42,644 nt of DNA from Actinomyces sp. oral taxon 448 str. F0400 (lineage in GTDB: Bacteria > Actinomycetota > Actinomycetes > Actinomycetales > Actinomycetaceae), in assembly GCF_000220835.1 (NCBI RefSeq), contig NZ_GL985606.1, forward strand, positions 2,500,610 to 2,543,253, given 5' to 3'. The notes under the pieces are model-generated. The model was not told the DNA's origin. It worked only from the letters and a program-made list of their open reading frames with translations, and did not search any database. A program made the translations under genes and the position numbers. Below, piece after piece: positions 35,587-42,644 of this stretch. Numbering within the stretch: position 1 is the first letter of the stretch; each line of letters starts with the position of its first letter.

Positions 35587-35624
35587 CCGACCGCCGCCCG
35601 CTCGCAGGACCGGGAGGCGGTCGG
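35587..35624. terminator. Bidirectional hairpin between the Rv3235-like gene and secA
   Basis: CCGACCGCC (35587-35595) and GGCGGTCGG (35616-35624) form a perfect nine-pair stem with a 20-base loop, in the 149-base gap between convergent genes. No T-tract. Confidence 0.45.
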
Positions 35625-35706
35625 AGAGGCCCTCGGCGCCCGGTGTCGGACTGGCGTATCGGAGCTCGGCAGTCGCGCCACCGGCGGGGCGCCGGGCGTC
35701 CAAGGG

Positions 35707-38586
35707 TCAGCGCCTCCGCTTGCGGGCAGCGCGCCGCTGCGCCCTGTTGGCGGGTCGCGGTGCGCCCCCGGCGGCGGGCGCGGACGCATCGCCGCGCGCG
35801 GCTTCTCGGCCGGCCGCAGCACTCGATCGTGCGGCCGGAGGAGCCATCGAGGTCGAGGCAGCCGTGCCGTCCTCCGAAGGGGCTGAATAGGTGATCCGGC
35901 GGTCCATGGCCTGCTGACCGGTGGATCCGAGGACGCTGCCTCCCCCCTTGGAGCCGGCCCCGACCCTCAGATGCGAGGACGCACCGCCACCGGCCGCGGC
36001 CACGGCGGACGCGGCCTCAACCGTGCCGTTCTCAGCGGCCCGCGCGGCGGCGTCGTCGAAGCGGCCGACGTTGGCGAAGATCTGCTCGACGGTCTCCTCA
36101 CGAATGCCCTCCATCATCGCCTTGAACATGTGCGCGCCCTCATTGGCGTACTCCACGAGCGGGTCACGCTGGGCCATGGCGCGCAGACCGATGCCCTCCT
36201 TGAGGTAGTCCATCTCGTAAAGGTGCTCGCGCCACCGCTTGTCAACTACGGCCAGCAGGACACGGCGCTCGAGGACGCGCATGGGCTCGTCCCCGAGCTG
36301 AGCGAGGGCCAGCGGATTGTCATCCATGCGCTTCTCGGCGTCCTCATAGGCGACGGCGACGTCTTCGATCAGCTCGGTCGACAGCCGCTCGGGGGTCAGC
36401 CGGTCACGTCCGCCCGCGGCGTCGACGATCTCGTCCTCGGTCAGCCCCACCGGGTAGAGATGGCCGAGATCGTTCCACAGCGAGTCGAGGTCCCACTCGT
36501 CGGCGCGGCCCTCACAGGTGCGGGCGGCGACGATGGTCTCGACCGCCTGGGAGCGGAAGGCCTCCACCTGCGGCTCGAGGTCCTCCCCGTCCAGAACGCG
36601 GCGCCTCTCGTCGTAGACCTTCTCGCGCTGCTCGGTCATGACGTCGTCGTACTTCAGAACGTTCTTGCGGATCTCGTAGTTGCGCGACTCAACCTGACGC
36701 TGCGCCGAGGCGATGGCGCGGGTGACGACCTTCGACTCCAGGGGCACGTCGTCGGGGTAGGCGCCCGAGGACATGATCCGCTGGGCGGCGTTGGAGGCGA
36801 ACATGCGCATGAGGTCGTCCTCCATGGACAGGTAGAAACGGGACTCCCCCGGGTCGCCCTGCCTTCCGGACCGTCCGCGCAGCTGGTTGTCGATGCGACG
36901 CGACTCATGGCGCTCGGTGCCCAAGACGTACAGGCCGCCCAGAGAGACGACCTCGTCGTGCTCGGCCCGGCAGGCCTCCTGCGCGGCCTTGAGGGCCCCG
37001 GGCCAGGCCCGCTCGTACTCCTCGGCGTTCTCCTCGGGATCCAGACCCGCCCTCTTCAGGTCGGTGACCGCGATGTGCTCGGCATTGCCGCCGAGCATGA
37101 TGTCGGTGCCGCGGCCGGCCATATTGGTGGCCACGGTGACGGCGCCCTTACGGCCCGCCATGGCGACGACGGCGGCCTCGCGCGCGTGCTGCTTGGCGTT
37201 GAGGACCTCGTGCGAGACGCCTCGCTCGCGCAGCATGGCGGACAGCTCCTCGGACTTCTCCACGCTGGTGGTGCCCACGAGGACCGGCTGACCGGCCTCG
37301 TGGCGCTCGACGATGTCGTCGACGACGGCGGTCAGCTTGGCCGCGACGTTGGTGTAGACCAGATCGGACTGGTCGACGCGAATCATCGGCTTATTCGTGG
37401 GGATCGGGACGACGCCGATCTTGTAGGTGCCGGCGAATTCGGCGGCCTCGGTCTCGGCGGTACCGGTCATGCCCGAGCGGGACCCCTCCGGGTAGAGGCG
37501 GAAGTAGTTCTGCAACGTGATGGTGGCCAGCGTCTGATTCTCGGCCTTGATCTCCACTCGCTCCTTGGCCTCGATGGCCTGGTGCATGCCCTCGTTGTAG
37601 CGGCGCCCCGGCAGAACTCGACCGGTGTGCTCATCGACGATGAGGACCTCGCCGTCGCGCACGATGTAGTCCTTGTCGAGGTGGAAGAGCTCCTTGGCTT
37701 TGATGGCATTGTTGAGGAAGCCGATCAGGGGCGTGTTCTCCGACTCGTAGAGGTTGTCGATGCCCAGATAGTCCTCGACACGCTCGATGCCGGGCGCCAG
37801 CACGCCGACGGTGCGCTTCTTCTCATCGACCTCATAATCCTTATCCGCCCTCAGGCGCGCGGCTATCTTAGCGAACTCCTGATACCACTTGTTGACATCA
37901 CCACTGGCCGGACCGGAGATGATCAGCGGTGTACGGGCCTCGTCGATGAGGATGGAGTCGACCTCATCGACGATGACAAAGGCATGACCCCGCTGGACGA
38001 GATCCTCGGGCCGCTGGGCCATGTTGTCGCGCAGGTAGTCGAAGCCAAATTCGTTGTTCGTGCCGTAGGTGATATCCATCGCATACTGCCTGCGGCGCTC
38101 AGCGGGGGTCTGACCGGTCAGGATGCAGCCCGTGGTCAGCCCCAGGAAGCGGTGAACGCGTCCCATGAGATCGGACTGGTACTCGGCGAGATAATCGTTG
38201 ACGGTCACGACGTGCACGCCCTTGTCCGTCAGCGCCCGCAGGTAGGAGGGCATGGTGGCCACCAGCGTCTTGCCCTCGCCGGTCTTCATCTCGGCGATAT
38301 TGCCCAGATGGAGGGCGGCGCCGCCCATGATCTGGACGTGGAAGGGACGCATGCCCAGCACCCGGTCGGCGGCCTCGCACACGGCGGCGAAGGCCTCGGG
38401 CAGGAGGTCATCGAGACTCTCCCCGTCGGCGTAGCGCTCCTTGAGCTCGACGGTGACCTCCTTGAGCTCGGCGTCAGTGAAGTCCGCGTACGAGTCGGCG
38501 AGCGCCTCGACCCGGGTGGCGATGGCATCGAGCCTCTTGAGGGTGCGCCCCTCACCGATGCGAAGGATCCGGTCAACGATCGACAC
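35707..38586 (-). CDS. secA: Preprotein translocase ATPase SecA
   Basis: SecA drives proteins through the SecYEG channel. The 959-residue product has the full set of motifs: Walker [13 protein letters not shown] near 99-110, [20 protein letters not shown] near 200-219 with the DEVD box, [30 protein letters not shown] and [11 protein letters not shown]. The C-terminus is Ala/Gly-rich and ends in a basic [13 protein letters not shown] tail without the usual Cys-rich zinc motif. The start is GTG at 38586, with GGGAGA eight bases upstream and the family N-terminus ([13 protein letters not shown]) right after it; an in-frame ATG at 38649 would add 21 unlike residues. TACGAT on the minus strand at 38680-38685 could be its -10. 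Confidence 0.97.
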   Translation of the reverse strand: MSIVDRILRIGEGRTLKRLDAIATRVEALADSYADFTDAELKEVTVELKERYADGESLDDLLPEAFAAVCEAADRVLGMRPFHVQIMGGAALHLGNIAEMKTGEGKTLVATMPSYLRALTDKGVHVVTVNDYLAEYQSDLMGRVHRFLGLTTGCILTGQTPAERRRQYAMDITYGTNNEFGFDYLRDNMAQRPEDLVQRGHAFVIVDEVDSILIDEARTPLIISGPASGDVNKWYQEFAKIAARLRADKDYEVDEKKRTVGVLAPGIERVEDYLGIDNLYESENTPLIGFLNNAIKAKELFHLDKDYIVRDGEVLIVDEHTGRVLPGRRYNEGMHQAIEAKERVEIKAENQTLATITLQNYFRLYPEGSRSGMTGTAETEAAEFAGTYKIGVVPIPTNKPMIRVDQSDLVYTNVAAKLTAVVDDIVERHEAGQPVLVGTTSVEKSEELSAMLRERGVSHEVLNAKQHAREAAVVAMAGRKGAVTVATNMAGRGTDIMLGGNAEHIAVTDLKRAGLDPEENAEEYERAWPGALKAAQEACRAEHDEVVSLGGLYVLGTERHESRRIDNQLRGRSGRQGDPGESRFYLSMEDDLMRMFASNAAQRIMSSGAYPDDVPLESKVVTRAIASAQRQVESRNYEIRKNVLKYDDVMTEQREKVYDERRRVLDGEDLEPQVEAFRSQAVETIVAARTCEGRADEWDLDSLWNDLGHLYPVGLTEDEIVDAAGGRDRLTPERLSTELIEDVAVAYEDAEKRMDDNPLALAQLGDEPMRVLERRVLLAVVDKRWREHLYEMDYLKEGIGLRAMAQRDPLVEYANEGAHMFKAMMEGIREETVEQIFANVGRFDDAAARAAENGTVEAASAVAAAGGGASSHLRVGAGSKGGGSVLGSTGQQAMDRRITYSAPSEDGTAASTSMAPPAARSSAAAGREAARGDASAPAAGGAPRPANRAQRRAARKRRR

Positions 38587-38844
38587 GCTGGTTTCTCCCT
38601 TGTTGGCGGAGGGGAGCGCGGCCCACGGCCGTGCTCCCCGCACTCCCATCGCCCGGTCCCACCGGGCGCAGACGTGCCTATCGTAGTGGACGCCTCGCGG
38701 GGGGCCATCGTGCTACCGCATGATCTCGCTCATTGCGAGCACCGCGCTCGGGCCGGGATGCGCACAGGCCCCGTTCCGCGTCCTGCGCCCGGTCGCCTGT
38801 GGACAACCGGTCCGTCCGCGGGGCCGCCATGAGACCGTCGGACC

Positions 38845-39768
38845 ATGCAGCCTGTCTCCCCTCCCCTCCCATCGTCCTACGCCGCGCCCCGGCCATCGCC
38901 CCTTCCGCCATGGCGGCGCCACCTGCGCGAAGCGGCACGACTCGTGCTGCCGGTCTCCTGCGCGGGCTGCGGACGTTGGGACGTGGCGCTCTGCCCCGAC
39001 TGCCGGAGCCTGCTGACCGGCGAGCCCATCGCCGTCGAGCACGCCGACGCCGCCGGCGATCTGGATGTGAGCGCCCTGGCCGTCTACGCCGGACCGGTGC
39101 GCCCCATGGTGCTGGGTTGGAAGAACGGGGCCCGGGAGGACCTGGCCGCTTTCATGGCCGACGTGGGGGCGCGCGCCGGGCGCCGATGGGCGCGCCGCCT
39201 AGACGAGGAGGCGCGCGAGGCCGTCGACGCCGGCCCGCTGCTCGTCGTCCCGGCGCCGTCCGGATGGGTGCGCCGGGCCCGGGGGCGTCTCGTCACCGCC
39301 TCTCTGGCCGACGCCGTCGCCCGCGGCGCGGCCGTAGGATGGCCGCGAACCCGAGGAGCCGCGGGAGGCGCCGGCGCTGAGGGGGCCGAGCGAACCCGAG
39401 GGCGCCGGGATCGGGAACTGGAGGTGCTCAGCGTGGACCTGCTGCGCCGCCCCGGGCTGGCAGGAGCGCACCAGACCGGCCGCTCGGCGCGGCAGCGGCG
39501 GACCAACCGCGCGCGAGCGCCACGAGTCCTGGCCCCGGTCGCCGGGCTGAGCGTCCTGCTGGTCGACGACGTCGTCACCACCGGCGCGACGCTGGGGGCG
39601 TGCGCTCGCGCCCTGCGCCAGGAGGGCGCGAGCGTCATCGGAGCGCTCGCCGTCGCGGCCGCGCCGCCACCCGCCCGCCGGACGAGAACGGTCGTACCGG
39701 GCGGGCCCGTTTCAGCGCCGGGCGATCAGCCCGCGTCGGTACCGGCGGAGAAGCATCACATGGTGTAA
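38845..39768 (+). CDS. ComF family phosphoribosyltransferase-like protein
   Basis: The 307-residue protein has an N-terminal Cys cluster CAGCGRWDVALCPDC (about 40-54, likely zinc-binding), the YAGPVRPMVLGWK segment near 81-93, VVPAPSGWVRRARG near 133-146, and a C-terminal PRPP-binding loop VLLVDDVVTTGATL near 234-247. These mark the ComF family, which is needed for DNA uptake in competent bacteria but whose role in Actinobacteria is not settled. There is an Arg/Gly-rich insert at about 165-190. No Shine-Dalgarno site is visible; GACCGT lies six bases before the ATG. It is followed by hpf on the same strand. The comF-hpf-secA neighbourhood is conserved in Actinobacteria, though there the genes usually share one strand. 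Confidence 0.85.
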   Translation: MQPVSPPLPSSYAAPRPSPLPPWRRHLREAARLVLPVSCAGCGRWDVALCPDCRSLLTGEPIAVEHADAAGDLDVSALAVYAGPVRPMVLGWKNGAREDLAAFMADVGARAGRRWARRLDEEAREAVDAGPLLVVPAPSGWVRRARGRLVTASLADAVARGAAVGWPRTRGAAGGAGAEGAERTRGRRDRELEVLSVDLLRRPGLAGAHQTGRSARQRRTNRARAPRVLAPVAGLSVLLVDDVVTTGATLGACARALRQEGASVIGALAVAAAPPPARRTRTVVPGGPVSAPGDQPASVPAEKHHMV

Positions 39769-39770
39769 GT

Positions 39771-39786
39771 TGTGTTTTACAACACA
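39771..39786. promoter_or_regulatory. AT-rich inverted repeat upstream of hpf
   Basis: TGTGTT-TTAC-AACACA is a perfect six-base inverted repeat beginning three bases after the comF stop. It lies in a short AT-rich island, 163 bases before the hpf ATG. It could be an operator or part of the hpf promoter; as a terminator it would be weak. No regulator is identified. Confidence 0.35.
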
Positions 39787-39948
39787 TGAGTGCGCTTACC
39801 GCGGTGACGTGCGACCGCCGAGCGCCCCGCTCGCACGGCGGGCCGGCACGAGGAGGTGGTGAACGACCGTCCAGCGCCCGCCGCACGGTGCGACGAGCGC
39901 TCCCCCCACCCCCTCCCAGGATTACCAGGACCCAGAAAGAGGTTCACC

Positions 39949-40614
39949 ATGGATATCACTGTCGTCGGCCGCAACGCTGAGATCAGCTCTCGTCTGCGAG
40001 ACTACGTCGAGGAGAAGGCCGCCAAGGTCGAGCAGCTCGACCCGCGCGTCCAACGCGTCGAGGTCGAGGTCACCCACGAGCGCAACCCGCGTCAGGCCGA
40101 CACGGCCGAGCGTGCCGAGATCACCGTGGTCTCGAAGGGCCCGATCATCCGGGCCGAGGCCAGTTCCTCCGACCGCTTCGCCGCCTTCGACATCGCCATG
40201 GGCAAATTGACCGAGCGGCTGCGTCGCGCACGTGACCGCAAGAAGGACCACCGCCGCTACATCGTCGAGGTCGCCAAGGACCGCCGGTCGCCCGCCGCCG
40301 AGGAGGCGATCGTCGTCCCCGACACGGGGGACGCGCCGATCGAGGACTCGCCCACGGCCCCGACGGAACCGGGCGTCGCCGTTGAGTCTCAGCTGGGCGA
40401 CTCCCCCGTCATCGTCCGCCAGAAGCTGCACGATGCCGTGCCGATGGCGGTCGACGAGGCCCTCTACCAGATGGAGCTGGTCGGCCACCCCTTCTACCTC
40501 TTCATCGAGAAGTCGACCGGGCAGCCCTGCGCGGTCTACCACCGCCACGGCTGGACCTACGGCGTCATCCGTCTGAACACCCGGGTCACGAGCGAGACGG
40601 CGCAGATGGCGTGA
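39949..40614 (+). CDS. hpf: Long-form ribosome hibernation-promoting factor HPF
   Basis: HPF binds the decoding centre of idle ribosomes and, in its long form, pairs them into inactive 100S particles. The 221-residue product has the N-terminal S30AE domain (about 1-100: MDITVVGRNAEISSRLRDYV, then KAAKVEQLDPRVQRVEVEV, and the basic RLRRARDRKKDHRR) and an acidic linker. The C-terminal dimerisation domain (about 155-215) contains VDEALYQMELVGHPFYLFI and TGQPCAVYHRHGWTYGVI. GAAAGAGGT precedes the ATG. The frame is open upstream of 39949, but those residues are not family-like. The 180 bases upstream contain an AT-rich palindrome and C-rich runs but no further gene. Confidence 0.94.
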   Translation: MDITVVGRNAEISSRLRDYVEEKAAKVEQLDPRVQRVEVEVTHERNPRQADTAERAEITVVSKGPIIRAEASSSDRFAAFDIAMGKLTERLRRARDRKKDHRRYIVEVAKDRRSPAAEEAIVVPDTGDAPIEDSPTAPTEPGVAVESQLGDSPVIVRQKLHDAVPMAVDEALYQMELVGHPFYLFIEKSTGQPCAVYHRHGWTYGVIRLNTRVTSETAQMA

Positions 40615-40640
40615 TCGCACCCCGGCCCCGCTGCACCCCC

Positions 40641-40658
40641 GGTGGGGCCGGCCCCACC
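40641..40658. terminator. GC-rich perfect palindrome after hpf
   Basis: GGTGGGGCCGGCCCCACC is a perfect 18-base palindrome 26 bases after the hpf stop, with further pairing on both sides. It lies in the gap between convergent hpf and lpqB. No T-tract. Confidence 0.4.
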
Positions 40659-40670
40659 CCACCGGGCCTG

Positions 40671-40743
40671 GCCGATCCCGGCCCCGACCACCGCCGGCGC
40701 TCAGCCGTCGGGTCCGCGACGGCGCGGCGCGGCCGGGATCGGC
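40671..40743. terminator. Long nested hairpin between hpf and lpqB
   Basis: GCCGATCCCGGCC (40671-40683) pairs perfectly with GGCCGGGATCGGC (40731-40743). A second stem lies inside, CCGTCG/CGACGG at 40705-40722. The structure ends 19 bases from the lpqB stop and is probably a bidirectional terminator for this convergent pair. Confidence 0.55.
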
Positions 40744-40762
40744 GAGGCGGACGGGCAGCGGA

Positions 40763-42517
40763 CTAGGGCAGGGGATAGGACAGGTCGAACACCTCCGTTG
40801 TGAGCACCCGCCATGTGGCCCCCTTGCGCTGCCAGGCTTGTCCGCGGTCATCCGTCAGCAGCGCGGTGCCGCTGGCCCGGTCGGCCGTCAGCGCCGTGGC
40901 CCCCGGCGTTCCGGCGACGTCCGTCGAGGCGCCGCCGACCTGCACGTACCGCACGCCGGGAGGCTCCTGCTCCGCTCGTCCGGGGGCGAGCACCACCACG
41001 TTGACCGGGTCGTACCAGGCGAGTCCCGTGACGCCCTCGCCCGCGGCCTGCGGCAACGCCAGCGGCCGACCGAGCCCGGTCGGCGTCCCGTCCTGCGCGC
41101 GCACGACCACGGCCGCGCTCACGTGCTCGTCCCCGCCCTCCCCGTCACGATGGCGCAGCACGAGCCGGGCGGATTCGGCCGACAGGTCCAGCGCCGTGAC
41201 CTCGCGGCCCTCGAGCCACTGCGCGCTCAGCGGTGCGCGCTGCCCCAGATCCCCGACGGCGGTCAGGACGCCGTCGGCGGCGGTCCACGCCCAACCGTAA
41301 CGGTCCACTACCGGCGCCAGTAGTCCGCCCTCGCCCGCGTCGGCGGCCCCGACCGAGGCGATGACGCTGGCGACGTCCTCCCCCGGCCGCAGGCGCAGCA
41401 GGCTGGAGGCGCTGAGTGCGTAGACGGCCTCATCCGGGCCCAGCACCGGGTGACGAGCCTGAGCGGTGCCCAGCGCCTGGACGGTCGCCAGGGTCCTGCG
41501 AGTCGAGCTGGTGCCTCGGACGACGGAACCGGCACTCATACCGATGACCGTATCGACGGGAGCGTCCGGCTGCGGTAGCGGCACTGGATCGCCCATCGAC
41601 TCCCCGTCGGCGGTGACGACGACGGAGGACACGCCCTCCAGACGACCCAGCGTGGCGGCCAGTTGGGCCACCGCCAGGGCCCGTTCCTGCGAGTCGAGCT
41701 CGGCTACGGCCCCGTCGAGGGCCACCGTCGCGGTCCCGTCCTCGAGCACGACGCCGTCGGCCGCCAGGCCGGCCTCGCGCGGAAGCGCCGAGGCGACTCC
41801 CGGGGCGAGCCAGTCCGCAGGCCCGCCCAGCAGCGCCACAAGGGTCGAGGTCGGCAGATCCCCCCGGGGCAGCCACCGCAGCTCCGGCACGAGGCGCGCC
41901 CGGTCGGGGGTCAGGAAGTACAGGCTCGTCGCCATGAAGTTGGTCTGCAGGCTCCCCGTCGGCAGGAGCACCCCCGGGGGCAGATCGACGATCCGCCACT
42001 GGCCCAGGGAATCGGTGGCCAGGGAGTAGAACGCCGTGTAGCCGTCGGTGCTCCCCGACTGGGCGGCCCCGTCGGAGGTCAGGACCCCGGAGGAGTCGAT
42101 CGAGCGGACGAGCTCGACCGTGACCTTGACGGCCCCCGACTCATCGCGCTCCACCACCGGGGCCGTGGAGCCCGTGTAGGCGCGCACGACGGAGGTCGGC
42201 TCCCAGGCGTCGGAGGCCGCACGGTGCAGGAAAGTGCGAGCAGTGGCGAAATCGTCGGAGAATCCGGCGACGCACGCCCGCAGGAACCCGGCGACGATCT
42301 CCTCGGGGCCGGCGCCGTCGCGCGGGCGGGCGGCGGTCTGCACGAGCTGACTGCCATGGGCCGAGACCACGTCGGAGGAGGTGACCTGGCCGTCGGTCGG
42401 AAGATCGGCGCAGCCGGCGAGCGCCACCAGCCCTCCTCCCGACGCCAGGGCCGCCAGCACGGTGCGCCGGGGCACGATGTCACGGGTCGCCGTCCGGCCG
42501 ACTCGACCGCGACTCAT
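40763..42517 (-). CDS. lpqB: Lipoprotein LpqB with GerMN domain
   Basis: LpqB is the lipoprotein partner of the MtrAB two-component system and affects cell-wall homeostasis and division in Actinobacteria. The 584-residue precursor has a signal peptide with lipobox LALAGC (lipidated Cys36). PRRTVLAAL before it resembles a twin-arginine motif. A GerMN-like domain lies at about residues 195-310 (SLYFLTPDRARLVPELRWLP onward), followed by a probable beta-propeller LpqB domain to the end. The length is normal for the family. The start overlaps the stop of the upstream gene by four bases (ATGA), as expected for mtrB-lpqB coupling. Confidence 0.93.
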   Translation of the reverse strand: MSRGRVGRTATRDIVPRRTVLAALASGGGLVALAGCADLPTDGQVTSSDVVSAHGSQLVQTAARPRDGAGPEEIVAGFLRACVAGFSDDFATARTFLHRAASDAWEPTSVVRAYTGSTAPVVERDESGAVKVTVELVRSIDSSGVLTSDGAAQSGSTDGYTAFYSLATDSLGQWRIVDLPPGVLLPTGSLQTNFMATSLYFLTPDRARLVPELRWLPRGDLPTSTLVALLGGPADWLAPGVASALPREAGLAADGVVLEDGTATVALDGAVAELDSQERALAVAQLAATLGRLEGVSSVVVTADGESMGDPVPLPQPDAPVDTVIGMSAGSVVRGTSSTRRTLATVQALGTAQARHPVLGPDEAVYALSASSLLRLRPGEDVASVIASVGAADAGEGGLLAPVVDRYGWAWTAADGVLTAVGDLGQRAPLSAQWLEGREVTALDLSAESARLVLRHRDGEGGDEHVSAAVVVRAQDGTPTGLGRPLALPQAAGEGVTGLAWYDPVNVVVLAPGRAEQEPPGVRYVQVGGASTDVAGTPGATALTADRASGTALLTDDRGQAWQRKGATWRVLTTEVFDLSYPLP

Positions 42518-42644
42518 CGCTGCCCGTCCGCATCGGCACGCCCGGCATCCTCCTCGGGCGTGCGGGCCCCGGTCGGGGTACTAGCGGTGGGGCGGGGCGG
42601 CACGATCTGCGCCGGCGGCGGGGCGTCCCCCCGCGCCCGGTCGG
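42514..42644 (-). CDS. mtrB: C-terminal tail of sensor kinase MtrB (partial)
   Basis: The minus-strand frame ending with TGA at 42514-42516 is open to the window edge and encodes about 42 residues. It is a Pro/Arg-rich, then acidic tail (DAPPPAQIVPPRPTAS, ending GRADADGQR). The kinase domain itself is outside the window. The identification rests on the four-base overlap with lpqB and on the conserved mtrA-mtrB-lpqB order; the residues alone are not diagnostic. Confidence 0.6.
   Translation of the reverse strand, partial: DRARGDAPPPAQIVPPRPTASTPTGARTPEEDAGRADADGQR

Noticed and set aside
39841-39948. A 6C-type small RNA in the C-rich stretch before hpf
   Set aside because: C-runs are present, but I could not draw the two stem-loops with exposed C-loops that define that RNA family.

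Overview
The window is high-GC DNA with actinobacterial codon use. The arrangement mtrB-lpqB / hpf / comF / secA / Rv3235-like at the right end is typical of Actinobacteria. Gene content and the many starts without a Shine-Dalgarno site suggest the Actinomycetaceae (Actinomyces in the broad sense); I cannot name a species. I see no tRNA, rRNA, transposase, phage gene or CRISPR array.

Left part (1-21,121) is a nitrate-respiration and molybdenum-cofactor island. It begins with two membrane proteins on the minus strand: the membrane half of a probable NirK-type multicopper oxidase, cut by the window edge, and an NnrS-like protein. A small DUF2249 protein is divergent from them. Moco synthesis follows: moaA, moaD, moaE (opposite strand), a moeA-moaC fusion, mobA and mogA (opposite strand). 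Then come the nitrate transporter narK and the respiratory nitrate reductase narGHJI. The molybdate importer closes the block, as the lipoprotein modA and a single-chain modB-modC. The island can thus import molybdate, build Moco, import nitrate, reduce it and perhaps deal with nitrite or NO. The outstanding anomaly is narH: about 14 bases are missing at 15350 relative to the family, which puts the last third of NarH out of frame. The original frame stays open and runs straight into narJ.

Middle part (21,122-25,392) is a patchy region. It holds an SdpI-like membrane protein, a decayed HxlR-type regulator (frameshifted and truncated), a zinc alcohol dehydrogenase, a HisN-type phosphatase and uppP. 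Two gaps of about 270 and 335 bases have no convincing gene.

Right part (25,393-42,644) is conserved core. It holds sbcD-sbcC, then a three-gene minus-strand operon (SAF/CpaB-like, CpaE-like ATPase, DUF6912). Next are a divergent small HTH protein, a conserved hypothetical, a LysM protein behind a good promoter, and an Rv3235-like protein. The block ends with secA, comF, hpf, lpqB and the tail of mtrB. comF and hpf face the opposite way to secA and lpqB.

Two features recur. Many genes without a Shine-Dalgarno site have an xANNNT hexamer exactly six bases before the ATG, which suggests leaderless transcripts. Convergent gene pairs are separated by GC-rich hairpins without T-tracts.
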